NCBI RefSeq assembly: GCF_001426685.1
Contig: NZ_LMFB01000044.1
Span: 145,410 to 209,409, forward strand
Length of the DNA: 64,000 nt
Reading direction: 5' to 3'
Source of the DNA: Rhizobium sp. Root483D2
GTDB lineage: Bacteria > Pseudomonadota > Alphaproteobacteria > Rhizobiales > Rhizobiaceae
This document shows positions 37,104-46,769 of this stretch, one piece after another. The position numbers were made by a program, and so were the translations under genes. Within the stretch, counting starts at the first letter, position 1, and each line of letters opens with the position of its first letter. Under the pieces are notes generated by a model, which saw nothing but the letters and a program-made list of their open reading frames with translations, did no database searches and was not told the DNA's origin.

Positions 37104-39218
37104 CTAATCCCTGCGCATCCATACGCTGTTGTCGTGAAAGGCGGCTCCGCCATAGGGAGCGGCCGCGTCGGCGCCGGTGAGCACGTTGATGCCCTCGCCG
37201 TCCAGATGCGCGTCGTTCGGCCAGAGCCCCTCGGCGATCACCACGCCGCGGCGCGCACCGCCGCCAAGCTTGGCATGCAGGCGGATTTCGCCGCGCCCGT
37301 TGCCGATCCGCACGATATCGCCTTCGGCAACGCCGAGAGCTTCGGCGTCGTCCACATGGATCATCACCTGCGGGCGGACTTCCTTCTGCAGCGAGGACGG
37401 CGTTTCCGCAAAGGTGGAATTCAGGAACGACCGGGCCGGTGATGTCGCCAGCCGGAACGGATGTGCCGGGGTGGCCACCTCGATGAGATCGACATGGTCG
37501 GGAAACTTTGGCAATTGCGCATGCGGCCCGAAGACGCCAAGCGCCTTTGGCGGACGGTTCGGGGCCGGTGTGCCCGTCCAGTCCGCCTTAAAGCGGAATT
37601 TTCCGTCGGGATGGCCGAAACCGCCGATAAAATGGGCCGTGTCGAAATCAGGCTGGATATCCAGCCACTTGTCCCGCTTCAGCCCTTCGAAATCGGTGCC
37701 GTGGTTGACGAGGATATGGTCGATATGCTCGCGCTCGGTCAGACCAAAGCCGGGTTTCTCTGCGACACCGAGGCGCTTTGCCAGCTCCTCGATGACGAAC
37801 AGGTTGGTGCGCACGGTCGATGGCGGTTCGACCACCTTGGGGCCGAGCAGGATGTGCTGGTGCCCGCCCCCGCGATAAAGATCGTCATGCTCGAGAAACA
37901 TGGTGGCGGGCAACACCATGTCGGCGAGCTTGGCCGTGTCGGTCATGAACTGCTCGTGCACGGCAACGAAAAGATCATCGCGCAGAAAACCGCGCTTCAC
38001 CAGCCGCTGTTCGGGGGCGACATTGACCGGGTTGGTGTTCTGGATGAGCATGGCCGTCACCGGGCCGCGATGGCGCAGCGCTTCGGCATCGCCGGTCAGG
38101 ACCCGCCCGATCTGCGACTGGTCGAGCATGCGGATCTCCGGATCCATCATCGCGGAACCGACCAGTTCGCGCTTGTCGAACTTGAAGATATCGTTGTTGG
38201 TGTGGAACGCGCCGCCGCCCTCGTGCTGCCAGGCGCCAAGCACGGTCGCAACGGAGGCGGCGGCGTGGATGGCGACCGCGCCGTTGCGCTGGCGGGTAAA
38301 GCCGTAGCCGAGGCGGAAATAGGTTTTCGGCGTGGTGCCGATCAGCCGGCCGAACGCCTCGATTTCCTCGACCGGCAGCCCGGTGATGCCGGAGGCCCAT
38401 TGCGGCGTGCGCGTCTTCAGGTGCTCTTCCAGCCCTGCCGGATCATCGGCATATCGGGCGAGATAGGCACGGTCGGCATAGCCGTCGCGAAAGGCGATAT
38501 GCATGGCGGCGCAGGCAAGGGCCGCATCCGTGCCGGGCTTCAGCACCAGTCCCATATCGGCCTGCTTGACCGTCGGGTTGTCGTAGATGTCGATGACGAC
38601 GATCTTGGCGCCTCGGTCCTTGCGGGCCTTGATCGCGTGGGTCATGACGTTGACCTGGGTCGAGACCGCATTGGTGCCCCAGATCACCACGCAATCGGAT
38701 TTCGCCATCTCGCGCGGATCGGGGCCGCGCAGCGAACCGGTCGCCATGGCAAGCCCCGTCCAGGCAAGGTTGGTGCAGATCGAGCCGAAAAAGCCGGAAT
38801 AGCGTTTGGCATGACGCAGGCGGTCGATCGAATCGCGCTGCACCTGCCCCATCGTCCCGGCATAGAAATACGGCCAGACGGCTTCGGAGCCATGTTGCTG
38901 CTCGGCCTTGACGAAGGCACCGGCGATCTCGTCCAGCGCATCCTCCCAGGACAGCTGCTGCCAGTTGCCATCGCCCTTTTCGCCCTTGCGGCGCTGCGGC
39001 ACCATCAGGCGGCCGGGATGGTAGATCCGCTCGGAATAGCGCGCGACCTTGGCGCAGATGACGCCGGCCGTATAGGTGTTGGCGCCGGCACCCCGCACCC
39101 GGCCGATCCGGCCTTCTTGCGTGATATCGACCTCCAGCGCGCAGGCGGAGGGACAGTCGTGCGGACAGACAGTGTGGCCGACGGACATTTGTGGTTTGAT
39201 GGGGGTCGCAACGTTCAT
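37104..39218 (-). CDS. Molybdopterin-dependent oxidoreductase (cytoplasmic, [4Fe-4S])
   Basis: 704 aa of the DMSO reductase superfamily. The N-terminal cluster motif CPHDCPSAC (C-x3-C-x3-C, about 17-25) plus a fourth cysteine in VICAKVARYSERIYHP would hold one [4Fe-4S]; then come the molybdopterin core (about 60-560) and a dinucleotide-binding C-terminal domain (about 590-700). No Tat signal, so a cytoplasmic enzyme. No electron-transfer subunit lies next to it. Substrate unknown. The ATG at 39218 is chosen over 39236. moaD/moaE, which build the cofactor, are 9 kb away in this window. Confidence 0.88.
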   Translation of the reverse strand: MNVATPIKPQMSVGHTVCPHDCPSACALEVDITQEGRIGRVRGAGANTYTAGVICAKVARYSERIYHPGRLMVPQRRKGEKGDGNWQQLSWEDALDEIAGAFVKAEQQHGSEAVWPYFYAGTMGQVQRDSIDRLRHAKRYSGFFGSICTNLAWTGLAMATGSLRGPDPREMAKSDCVVIWGTNAVSTQVNVMTHAIKARKDRGAKIVVIDIYDNPTVKQADMGLVLKPGTDAALACAAMHIAFRDGYADRAYLARYADDPAGLEEHLKTRTPQWASGITGLPVEEIEAFGRLIGTTPKTYFRLGYGFTRQRNGAVAIHAAASVATVLGAWQHEGGGAFHTNNDIFKFDKRELVGSAMMDPEIRMLDQSQIGRVLTGDAEALRHRGPVTAMLIQNTNPVNVAPEQRLVKRGFLRDDLFVAVHEQFMTDTAKLADMVLPATMFLEHDDLYRGGGHQHILLGPKVVEPPSTVRTNLFVIEELAKRLGVAEKPGFGLTEREHIDHILVNHGTDFEGLKRDKWLDIQPDFDTAHFIGGFGHPDGKFRFKADWTGTPAPNRPPKALGVFGPHAQLPKFPDHVDLIEVATPAHPFRLATSPARSFLNSTFAETPSSLQKEVRPQVMIHVDDAEALGVAEGDIVRIGNGRGEIRLHAKLGGGARRGVVIAEGLWPNDAHLDGEGINVLTGADAAAPYGGAAFHDNSVWMRRD

Positions 39219-39303
39219 GGCTTTTCTATATGGCATCGCGAAAGGGTCTCACAGTCCCCTTCACCATCCATTCCAATTTTTCATCGGGACGTAAGGGACG
39301 CGA

Positions 39304-40170
39304 ATGAATTACCGTCACATCTACCACGCCGGAAACTTCGCCGATGTCCTCAAGCATGCCGTGCTGGCCCGGCTGATCGTCTATATGGCGCAGAAGGACA
39401 AGGCGTTTCGCGTGCTCGACACCCATGCCGGCATCGGCCTTTACGACCTGTCGAGCGAAGAAGCGCAAAAGACCGGCGAATGGGTGGATGGCATCGGCCG
39501 CATTCTCAACACCGATATTCCGGCCAAGGCAAAAGCGATCCTCGAACCCTACCTTACGGCCATCCGCGATCTCAATCCGGGTGGTGGCCTGACGCTCTAT
39601 CCCGGCTCGCCAAAGCTCACCCGCATGCTGATGCGGCCGCAGGACCGCCTGTCGGCAATGGAGCTGCATCCCGACGACTACGAGACGCTGCACCGCCTGT
39701 TCGACGGCGATTTCCAGAGCCGCATCACCGAGCTCGACGGCTGGCTGGCGCTCGGCGCCCATCTGCCGCCCAAGGAAAAGCGCGGCATCGTGCTCGTCGA
39801 TCCGCCCTTCGAGATTGCCGGCGAATATGAACGGCTGGCGGATGGTCTGCACAAGGCCTACCGGCGCTTTTCCGGCGGCACGTTCTGCCTGTGGTATCCG
39901 CTGAAGCAGGGCGCGCCGATCGCCGAATTCCATGCCGCGCTGCAGGCCCTGGAAATCCCCAAGATGCTGTGTGCCGAACTGTCGGTGCGCAGCGACCGCG
40001 ACACGGCCGGGCTGTCCGGTTCCGGCCTGATCATCGTCAATCCGCCGTTCACGCTGAAGGGCGAACTGGATATCCTGCTTCCCTTCCTCAAGGACCGGCT
40101 GAAACAGGACCGTCATGCATCCGCCCGCGCCTTCTGGCTGCGCGGCGAGGAGGTTTTGGAGCGCGACTGA
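39304..40170 (+). CDS. rlmJ: 23S rRNA (adenine(2030)-N6)-methyltransferase
   Basis: SAM-dependent methylation of A2030 in 23S rRNA. 288 aa with the diagnostic N-terminus MNYRHIYHAGNFADVLKHAV and the N6-methyltransferase catalytic motif DPPFE (VLVDPPFEIAGEYERL, about 164-179). Normal length. Divergent from the molybdopterin oxidoreductase with an 85-bp gap. Confidence 0.95.
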   Translation: MNYRHIYHAGNFADVLKHAVLARLIVYMAQKDKAFRVLDTHAGIGLYDLSSEEAQKTGEWVDGIGRILNTDIPAKAKAILEPYLTAIRDLNPGGGLTLYPGSPKLTRMLMRPQDRLSAMELHPDDYETLHRLFDGDFQSRITELDGWLALGAHLPPKEKRGIVLVDPPFEIAGEYERLADGLHKAYRRFSGGTFCLWYPLKQGAPIAEFHAALQALEIPKMLCAELSVRSDRDTAGLSGSGLIIVNPPFTLKGELDILLPFLKDRLKQDRHASARAFWLRGEEVLERD

Positions 40171-40257
40171 GCGGACGCCGGACAGGAGGCAAGGAAACGG
40201 GGCTTGACGGTTCGCCCGCAAGAGACGCACTCTGCGGGATAGCCGGGAGACAGGATC

Positions 40258-40689
40258 ATGACAGGAAAGCTTGCGCGCACCGTTATCGTCTCGCTCGTGA
40301 TGGCATTCAGCGCGGTACCGGTTGCGGCGTCCGGCCCGCTCGACTCCGGAATAGGACGCATCTCGGATGCCTGCCGTAGCCCGCAGGTCCTTGGCTTCAT
40401 CACCTCGGATTTCGGCAGCCGTGCCGCCACCTATCTGAACATGGACATTGCCATCGCCGAAATCCGCGGCATGCGGCAGGCACGCCTTGTGCTGCGCGAC
40501 GAAACCCACCCGGTCGAGCGCGAATATTGCCATGCCACGGCGCTCACCACCGATGGCCAGAAGCGGGCACTCTGGTATCTGATCGAACGCGGCTTCGGCT
40601 TTGCCGGTGTCGGCTCGAACATCGAGTTCTGCGTGAGCGGTCTTGATCCCTGGTATGTCTATGGTGCGCAATGCGCCTCGTTGCGGTGA
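40258..40689 (+). CDS. Small secreted protein of unknown function
   Basis: 143 aa with a Sec signal peptide (about 24 residues, AVPVAA). Four cysteines in the mature part (DACRS, YCHAT, EFCVS, GAQCAS) could make disulfides in the periplasm. I recognise no family. It ends 8 bases before the RNase T2 ATG on the same strand, so the two are probably co-transcribed; a role linked to the nuclease is possible but unproven. Confidence 0.7.
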   Translation: MTGKLARTVIVSLVMAFSAVPVAASGPLDSGIGRISDACRSPQVLGFITSDFGSRAATYLNMDIAIAEIRGMRQARLVLRDETHPVEREYCHATALTTDGQKRALWYLIERGFGFAGVGSNIEFCVSGLDPWYVYGAQCASLR

Positions 40690-40697
40690 CGGCTGCA

Positions 40698-41462
40698 ATG
40701 CCGCGTTTCCGCCTTGTGATCCCCGCCCTTGCCGGGCTTCTGGCGCTTGCGGCGTGCAGTGGCGAGGAGAAAACCCCTGCGGCGAAAAAAGACGCGCCCG
40801 CCGTAGAGACCACGGCCGCCAACACGCCGATTGCCGGCACGAAGGCAACGGGCACGGGCAACAAGGCACCCCCGGCCCCGGTGCCACTGGGCAGCGGCTT
40901 TGATTTCTACGTCCTGTCGCTGTCCTGGTCGCCGAGCTGGTGCCTGGACAATGATCCGTCCGGGCGCTCGATGCAATGCGACCCCGATAACAAGCATGGC
41001 TTCATCGTTCACGGGCTCTGGCCGCAAAACAGCAAGGGCTATCCGGAATTCTGCCGGACGCGGGACCCCGACCGGGTGCCCGACGCGCTCGGCCGGACCC
41101 TGTTCGACATCATGCCGTCGATGGGCTTGATCGGCCATGAATGGCGCAAACACGGCTCCTGCTCGGGACTGGGCCAGAAGGATTATTTCACCGTTGTGCG
41201 CGCTGCCCGCGAAAAGCTGGTGATCCCTCCGGCGCTGCAATCGGTCGCCTCGGACCAGCGGACCAGTGCGGCGCAGATCGAGACGGCGCTGACATCGGCC
41301 AATCCGGGCCTGCGCACGGACGCACTCGCGGTCACCTGCACGTCCGGCCGCGTCGATGAAGTCCGCATCTGCCTCAACAAGGATCTCAGCTTCCGCGCCT
41401 GCGAAGAGATCGATCGTGGCGGCTGCAAGGTCAAAAGCCTCAGCCTTCCGGCCACGCCTTAA
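40698..41462 (+). CDS. RNase T2 family lipoprotein
   Basis: 254 aa. Lipobox LAAC (cysteine 20) marks a periplasmic lipoprotein; a Pro/Thr/Lys-rich linker (about 25-65) precedes the nuclease domain. Both catalytic segments are intact: CAS I HGLWP (H105) and CAS II HEWRKHG (H147, E148, K151, H152), so it should cleave RNA via 2',3'-cyclic phosphates. Multiple cysteines fit disulfides. The ATG at 40698 is chosen over 40671, which would put nine residues before the signal and overlap the upstream gene. Membrane-anchored T2 RNases are uncommon enough to note. Confidence 0.9.
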   Translation: MPRFRLVIPALAGLLALAACSGEEKTPAAKKDAPAVETTAANTPIAGTKATGTGNKAPPAPVPLGSGFDFYVLSLSWSPSWCLDNDPSGRSMQCDPDNKHGFIVHGLWPQNSKGYPEFCRTRDPDRVPDALGRTLFDIMPSMGLIGHEWRKHGSCSGLGQKDYFTVVRAAREKLVIPPALQSVASDQRTSAAQIETALTSANPGLRTDALAVTCTSGRVDEVRICLNKDLSFRACEEIDRGGCKVKSLSLPATP

Positions 41463-41498
41463 ACTTCAAGAACTGCCATCCAGCGAAAGAAAGCTCGC

Positions 41499-42089
41499 AT
41501 GAAGATCTTCTATTCCCCCACCTCGCCCTATTCGACCAAAGTGCGCATGGCGGCCCATTATGCGGGTCTTGCCACCGAAAGCGTGCTGACCGACACCAAC
41601 GGCAATCCGCAGGACCTGATCGCCAGCAATCCGCTCGGCAAGATTCCGACGCTGGTTACACCCGATGGCAAGGCGATCTATGACAGCCGCGTCATCATGA
41701 ATTTCATCGACCGCGAGACCAAGGGCAAGCTCTATCCGCGCAATCCCGGCAAGCGCACCGACGTGGAACTGCTGGAAGCCCTGTGCGACGGCGTCTGCGA
41801 TTGCCTTTTGGCAATCGTCTACGAAAAGCGTTTCCATCCGCCGGAAAAGGTTCACCAGCCCTGGATCGACAGGCAATGGGAAAAGGCCGGCCGTGGCCTC
41901 GACCTCCTCAATGCCAACATGCCGAAAACCGGCGCCAAGCTGCATGCGGGCCATTTCGCACTGGCGGCACTGCTGCGCTATCTCGAGCTGCGCTTTGCCG
42001 GCGAATGGCAAAAAGGCCGCCCGAAGCTGAAGAACTGGCCGCAGAAATTCGAAAAGTTCTTCCCGGATTATGCGCAGTTCAAGATCTGA
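41499..42089 (+). CDS. Glutathione S-transferase family protein
   Basis: 196 aa: thioredoxin-like N-terminal domain (about 1-78, MKIFYSPTSPYSTKVRMAAH with the serine-type active site near S9/S12, and the cis-proline IPTLV, then DSRVI) and an all-helical C-terminal domain (about 85-190). Likely cytoplasmic; substrate unknown. It follows the RNase T2 gene by 36 bases. Confidence 0.9.
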   Translation: MKIFYSPTSPYSTKVRMAAHYAGLATESVLTDTNGNPQDLIASNPLGKIPTLVTPDGKAIYDSRVIMNFIDRETKGKLYPRNPGKRTDVELLEALCDGVCDCLLAIVYEKRFHPPEKVHQPWIDRQWEKAGRGLDLLNANMPKTGAKLHAGHFALAALLRYLELRFAGEWQKGRPKLKNWPQKFEKFFPDYAQFKI

Positions 42090-42127
42090 TCCGTGGATCA
42101 CCGGGAGCGGCGCCATGAAAGGGAACC

Positions 42128-42640
42128 ATGGCTGAGATCATCCTTCAAACGCCGCGCCTGCGCCTGGTGACATGGGAGCCGGACGATGCCGGGCTGATCC
42201 AGGCGCTGCATTCCTCGATCGAGACCACACGCTATCTGTCCGGTGCCGCCCCGTGGAGCCGCGAGCGCGCGCAGGAACGCCTGCAGACCTGGTTCAAGGA
42301 AGCCGAACGCGACGGCACGAGCAAATACAAGCTACTTGCCCGCGCAGACGGCGCGTTCATTGGCCGGGCGGGATTTTCCCTGCTCGGCGATGCCTATGAA
42401 CTCGGCTATTCCCTTCGTCACGAAGCCTGGGGCAAGGGCTATGCGACAGAGATCGCCGGGGCCTTGGCAAACTGGTTTTTCGAGAAAGGATTTTCGGATC
42501 GCTTCATCGCGTTTACCCATCCTGATAACGCGGCATCGCAGCGGGTCCTGACCAAGATCGGCATGCTGCCATGCGCGCCCGTTGTCATCGACAGCATTCT
42601 GTGCCCCACCTTCGAGATGCGGCGGCCGCTCAGCGCCTGA
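42128..42640 (+). CDS. GNAT family N-acetyltransferase (RimJ-like)
   Basis: 170 aa with the acetyl-CoA loop ELGYSLRHEAWGKGYATEIAGAL (about 92-114) and the FTHPDNAASQRVLTKIGM block near 135-152, typical of the RimJ/RimL-like branch that acetylates protein N-termini, antibiotics or small amines. No specific substrate can be read off. It lies 38 bases after the GST gene and is followed by a bidirectional terminator. Confidence 0.9.
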   Translation: MAEIILQTPRLRLVTWEPDDAGLIQALHSSIETTRYLSGAAPWSRERAQERLQTWFKEAERDGTSKYKLLARADGAFIGRAGFSLLGDAYELGYSLRHEAWGKGYATEIAGALANWFFEKGFSDRFIAFTHPDNAASQRVLTKIGMLPCAPVVIDSILCPTFEMRRPLSA

Positions 42641-42646
42641 AACGCA

Positions 42647-42674
42647 AAAAAGGCCGGATCGCTCCGGCCTTTTT
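42647..42674. terminator. Bidirectional rho-independent terminator
   Basis: AAAAAGGCCGGA (42647-42658) and TCCGGCCTTTTT (42663-42674) form a perfect 12-bp palindrome with a TCGC loop, giving a T tract on both strands. It serves both the GNAT gene and the convergent outer-membrane protein gene. Confidence 0.93.
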
Positions 42675-42693
42675 GTCAGTCATATCGGATGGA

Positions 42694-43335
42694 TTAGAAC
42701 TTTACGCCCATACCGACGCGAACGCTGTGTTCGTCGTAGCCCGACGAAACGCGGCTGCCGCCGGTGTTGAAGTTCTTCGAACCGTAGTCGGAGTAGCGAT
42801 ACTCGACGCGGGCCGTGACGTTGTCGGTGACGAATGTTTCGGCACCGGCACCGGCTGTCCAGCCAATCAGCGTGTTCTTGTCCGAACCGCCGCCATTGGC
42901 AGTTGCCTTGACGCTGGTGGCGGCCACACCGGCCGTACCATAGAGAAGGACCGGGTTCAGGTCGTAACCGACGCGGCCACGGACCGAACCATTGACGCCC
43001 TGTTCCATGCGGCGGGCATTGTTACGGGTGTCGTTGTCGCCGTAATTGACATCGGCTTCCGCACCGTAAACGATATTGCCGCTCTGCATGTTGTAGCCGC
43101 CATAGAGGCCGCCGCCGAAGCCAGCCGCACCACGGCCGCCGGTTGCGTCATACTCGCCGCGGGCCCAGTTGGCGGTACCACCGACATAGGCACCCGACCA
43201 GTTCTTGATGGCCGGTTCATTGTATTCGGCAGCCGGAGCCGCCGGAACTTCGTCGATCGCATCAGCGGCCTGAACGGCGGAGAAAGCGATGAGGGATACG
43301 GCAGATGCCATAAGAGTGGTGATGAGAGTACGCAT
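42694..43335 (-). CDS. Outer-membrane beta-barrel protein (Omp25/Omp31-like)
   Basis: 213 aa with a Sec signal peptide (cleavage after about A23, AVQA), a short Pro/Ala-rich linker and an eight-strand porin-like barrel. The strands show alternating aromatic residues and the last residue is Phe (VGMGVKF), the signal for BAM insertion. The fold and the NWSGAYVGG start of the barrel match the rhizobial/Brucella Omp25-Omp31 group. AAAGGAG lies 6-7 bases before the ATG. The upstream 280 bases are unusually AT-rich. Confidence 0.9.
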   Translation of the reverse strand: MRTLITTLMASAVSLIAFSAVQAADAIDEVPAAPAAEYNEPAIKNWSGAYVGGTANWARGEYDATGGRGAAGFGGGLYGGYNMQSGNIVYGAEADVNYGDNDTRNNARRMEQGVNGSVRGRVGYDLNPVLLYGTAGVAATSVKATANGGGSDKNTLIGWTAGAGAETFVTDNVTARVEYRYSDYGSKNFNTGGSRVSSGYDEHSVRVGMGVKF

Positions 43336-43700
43336 TAAAGTCTCCTTTACGAACCGATGTTCCGGACCCTCGCGGTCCCAAACTGATACATCGGGAAATT
43401 TCTAGATAACCCCGCCCGGTTGATGGAGAAATTGCCAATCAAATGCGGATTCTCAAGAGCTAAAATGTGAAATTTTAAAGGCAGAAGCATGGCTAAAGTT
43501 CGTTGTTGCTTCAAAGCCACAGGGTAATTATTAACTATGAAACAGTATTAATGAAATATATACTATAACAACTCGAAATAATTCAATTTACCGCTTTTGC
43601 ATTAATTTTTCCGAAACGAATGCACTCCACCGGTTTCGCAATAACGTTGCGCCTCCTATATCCTTCACGCATGCACAACGACGAATCGCACATTGGCAAG
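43336..43700. other. AT-rich divergent intergenic region (omp / SDR)
   Basis: 365 bp with no convincing gene. The part from about 43430 to 43620 is far richer in A+T than anything else in the window (for example the run around 43525-43590 is nearly all A/T) and has many TpA steps. It must contain the omp promoter and the SDR-uvrC promoter. Rhizobia silence AT-rich promoters with MucR/Ros zinc-finger proteins, which is one possible reading. Confidence 0.55.
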
Positions 43701-44465
43701 ATGAGGACACCCTTGAAGACGGCGCTGGTCACCGGCGGTGCCCGGCGCATCGGCAAGGCTATCGTCGAGGATCTGGCGGCGCATGGCTTTGCCGTCGCCA
43801 TCCACGCCAATACGTCGCTGGCAGACGCTGAAGAGCTGGCTGACGGAATTCGCGCGCGCGGTGGTCAGGCTGCGGCAGTGGCCGCCGATCTTGCCGATAG
43901 CGCCTCGACGCAGATGCTGCTGCAAAAGGCCAATGCCGCGCTCGGACCGGTCGGCCTTCTCGTCAACAATGCCTCGCTGTTCAAGAAGGATAGCCTTGAC
44001 GAGTTCGACGAGACGATCTGGGACCGGCATTTTGCCGTCCATGTCAAAGCGCCGTCCCTGCTCGCGCGTGATTTTGCCGCCCAGTTGCCGCAGGACCATT
44101 CCGGGCTGATCGTCAATATCATCGATCAGCGGGTCTGGGCTCCCAATCCGAGATTTTATTCCTATATGTTGTCGAAGTCGGCTCTGTTGACGGCGACGAA
44201 AACCATGGCACAAACGCTGGCACCGGCGATCCGCGTCAACGGCATCGGGCCCGGCCCGACTTTGCCGAACGAACGGCAAAATAGCGTGGATTTCGACAAG
44301 CAGGTGGAGACGCTGATCCTGAAGCGCGGGCCGCAACTGGACGAATTCGGCCGGGCGATCCGGTTTCTGTTTGAGACACCGTCGATCACCGGGCAGATGA
44401 TCGCCCTTGACGGCGGCCAGCATCTGGCCTGGCAAACGCCGGATATTTTGGAGATTGTGGAATGA
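43701..44465 (+). CDS. SDR family oxidoreductase (pteridine-reductase-like)
   Basis: 254 aa short-chain dehydrogenase. The dinucleotide loop TGGARRIG (about 11-18) with two arginines suggests NADPH and resembles PTR1/FolM pteridine reductases; NNAS (about 90) and the YMLSK catalytic Tyr/Lys pair (about 155-159) are present. Upstream ATGs at 43620 and 43671 are in frame but none of the starts has a good ribosome-binding site. It overlaps uvrC by ATGA, so the two are translationally coupled. Confidence 0.87.
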   Translation: MRTPLKTALVTGGARRIGKAIVEDLAAHGFAVAIHANTSLADAEELADGIRARGGQAAAVAADLADSASTQMLLQKANAALGPVGLLVNNASLFKKDSLDEFDETIWDRHFAVHVKAPSLLARDFAAQLPQDHSGLIVNIIDQRVWAPNPRFYSYMLSKSALLTATKTMAQTLAPAIRVNGIGPGPTLPNERQNSVDFDKQVETLILKRGPQLDEFGRAIRFLFETPSITGQMIALDGGQHLAWQTPDILEIVE

Positions 44466-46492
44466 ACGGGCGCGTGCCCAATGATGGCGGCATTCTCTAT
44501 GATGAAAATGCCAGCGACGAGGAAGACCTGATTGAAGTGCCGGACGCGGCTGCGCCGGCGCCCATTCTCGATTGGGCGGAGACCAGCGCCATTCCCGACG
44601 GTCTGCGCGGCGCCGACCTGATCCAGGCCTTCGTCAAGCGCCTGCCCAACAGCCCCGGCGTCTACCGCATGTTCAACGAGGCGGGCGACGTTCTCTATGT
44701 GGGCAAGGCGCGCAGCCTGAAGAAGCGCGTCAGCAACTATGCGCAAGGCCGGCTGCATTCCAACCGGCTGACCAAGATGGTGCGCGAAACCGCCCATATG
44801 GAATTCGTCACGACGCGCACCGAGATCGAGGCGCTGCTGCTCGAAGCCAACCTGATCAAGCGCCTGCGGCCGCGCTTCAACGTGCTTTTGCGCGACGACA
44901 AGTCGTTTCCCTATATTCTGGTGACGGGCGACAGCCGGGCACCCGCACTCTACAAGCATCGCGGCGCGCGCAGCCGCAAGGGCGATTTCTTCGGCCCCTT
45001 CGCGTCCGCCGGCGCCGTCGGCCGCACCATCAATTCGCTGCAGCGCGCCTTTCTCCTGCGCACCTGCACCGACAGCGTCTTTGAAAGCCGCACCCGCCCC
45101 TGTCTGCTGCACCAGATCAAGCGTTGCGCCGCGCCCTGTACCCATGAGATCAGCGACGCCGATTATGCCGAGCTCGTCACCGAGGCCAAGGATTTCCTGT
45201 CGGGCAAGAGCCAGGCGGTGAAGGCGACGATTTCGGCTGCGATGAGCGAGGCGTCTGAAAATCTCGATTTCGAGCGGGCCGCCCTCTACCGCGACCGGCT
45301 GGCTGCGCTTTCGCACGTCCAGAGCCACCAGGGCATCAATCCCTCCGGGGTCGAGGAGGCCGATGTCTTCGCCATCCACCACGAGGGCGGCGTCTCCTGC
45401 ATCCAGGTGTTCTTTTTCCGCACCGGCCAGAACTGGGGCAACCGCGCCTATTTCCCGAAAGCCGACCCGACGCTCACATCGGCCGAGGTGCTCAGCGCCT
45501 TCCTGGCCCAGTTTTACGACGACAAACCCTGTCCGCGGCAGATCCTGCTTTGCGAGACCGTCGAGGAACAGGATCTGCTCGGCGAGGCGCTGACGGAAAA
45601 ATCCGGCTACAAGGTCGCGATCCTGGTGCCGCAACGTGGCGAGAAGAAGGATCTGGTCGATCATGCCGTTGCCAATGCCCGCGAGGCGCATGGCCGCAAG
45701 CTGGCCGAAACCGCCTCGCAGTCGCGGCTGCTTGAGGGCTTTGCCACGACGTTCAAGCTTGAGCGCACGCCGCGCCGCATCGAGGTCTACGATAACTCCC
45801 ACATCATGGGCACCAATGCCGTCGGCGGCATGGTGGTGGCGGGACCGGAAGGCTTCGTCAAAAGCCAGTACCGCAAGTTCAACATCAAATCGACCGACAT
45901 CACTCCCGGCGACGACTTCGGAATGATGAAGGAAGTGATGATGCGGCGGTTTTCACGCCTGTTGAAGGAAGAGGGCAAGCCCGACCGCAGCATCGAGACC
46001 AACGAGGATAGCGCGTTTCCGGCCTGGCCCGATGTGATCCTGATCGATGGCGGCCAGGGGCAGATGACGGCGGTGCGCGCCATTTTGAAAGAGTTGGACA
46101 TCGAGGATTGCGTCATCGCCATCGGCGTTGCCAAGGGCGTCGATCGCGAGGCCGGACGCGAGCGGTTCTTTCCGCCGGCGGGCAGCCGCGACGGTTTCTC
46201 GCTGCCGCCGCGCGATCCCGTGCTCTATTTCATCCAGCGCATGCGCGACGAGGCGCACCGGTTTGCCATCGGCTCGCACCGGGCGCGGCGCAAGAAGGAA
46301 ATGATCAAAAACCCGCTCGACGAGATCGGCGGCATCGGCCCGACGCGCAAGCGCGCCCTGCTGCATCATTTCGGCACCGCCAAGGCCGTGTCACGCGCCG
46401 GGATCAACGACCTCACATCCGTCGAGGGTATTTCGGAGGCGGTGGCGCGGCTGGTCTATGACCATTTCCATGAGGACAGCGCGAAAAAATAG
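44462..46492 (+). CDS. uvrC: Excinuclease ABC subunit C
   Basis: Makes the two incisions in nucleotide excision repair. 676 aa: GIY-YIG 3'-nuclease domain (about 60-140, [18 protein letters not shown]), UVR domain (about 250-285), RNase-H-like 5'-nuclease domain (about 435-590, [18 protein letters not shown] and LIDGGQGQM) and C-terminal HhH pair (about 610-670). The N-terminal 45 acidic residues are a rhizobial extension. Coupled to the SDR gene upstream; a palindromic element follows it. Confidence 0.97.
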   Translation: MNGRVPNDGGILYDENASDEEDLIEVPDAAAPAPILDWAETSAIPDGLRGADLIQAFVKRLPNSPGVYRMFNEAGDVLYVGKARSLKKRVSNYAQGRLHSNRLTKMVRETAHMEFVTTRTEIEALLLEANLIKRLRPRFNVLLRDDKSFPYILVTGDSRAPALYKHRGARSRKGDFFGPFASAGAVGRTINSLQRAFLLRTCTDSVFESRTRPCLLHQIKRCAAPCTHEISDADYAELVTEAKDFLSGKSQAVKATISAAMSEASENLDFERAALYRDRLAALSHVQSHQGINPSGVEEADVFAIHHEGGVSCIQVFFFRTGQNWGNRAYFPKADPTLTSAEVLSAFLAQFYDDKPCPRQILLCETVEEQDLLGEALTEKSGYKVAILVPQRGEKKDLVDHAVANAREAHGRKLAETASQSRLLEGFATTFKLERTPRRIEVYDNSHIMGTNAVGGMVVAGPEGFVKSQYRKFNIKSTDITPGDDFGMMKEVMMRRFSRLLKEEGKPDRSIETNEDSAFPAWPDVILIDGGQGQMTAVRAILKELDIEDCVIAIGVAKGVDREAGRERFFPPAGSRDGFSLPPRDPVLYFIQRMRDEAHRFAIGSHRARRKKEMIKNPLDEIGGIGPTRKRALLHHFGTAKAVSRAGINDLTSVEGISEAVARLVYDHFHEDSAKK

Positions 46493-46588
46493 GCACGGCG
46501 CGCCTCAAACTGCTGACAGAAGCATTATCTAGCAATCCTGCAGGTCACTCGGGAAACTGAGCGGATTGCCAAACTCTCCCTCTTCCTC

Positions 46589-46699
46589 CCCTCGGGTTTA
46601 CCCCGAGGGCTTGTGGCGGGGACCCAGTTAGCTCAAGTCCTTGAGCTGAAAGAGTCTTTTGACCCGACGGACGTCGGGTCGCTAGATCCCCGCCACAAG
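46589..46699. repeat. Multi-hairpin palindromic intergenic element
   Basis: Outer arms CTTGTGGCGGGGA (46610-46622) and TCCCCGCCACAAG (46687-46699) are perfect reverse complements. Inside them are two more perfect hairpins: AGCTCAAG / CTTGAGCT (46630-46637 / 46640-46647) and GACCCGAC / GTCGGGTC (46661-46668 / 46673-46680). To the left is CCCTCGGG / CCCGAGGG (46589-46596 / 46602-46609). The whole could fold as a multi-branched RNA or cruciform. Its compact, symmetric layout suggests a repeated non-autonomous element, but no second copy occurs in the window. Confidence 0.75.
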
Positions 46700-46769
46700 G
46701 GCGAGGATGAGGGCGAGTGGGTATCCCTCTTGCAAATAATTCTATTCACGGTTTGTCAGCAGTCTAAGA

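Noticed and set aside
37461-39830. A 789-codon plus-strand frame opposite the molybdopterin oxidoreductase that runs on into rlmJ
   Set aside because: Both regions are fully explained by conserved genes in other frames; the protein has no recognisable domain.
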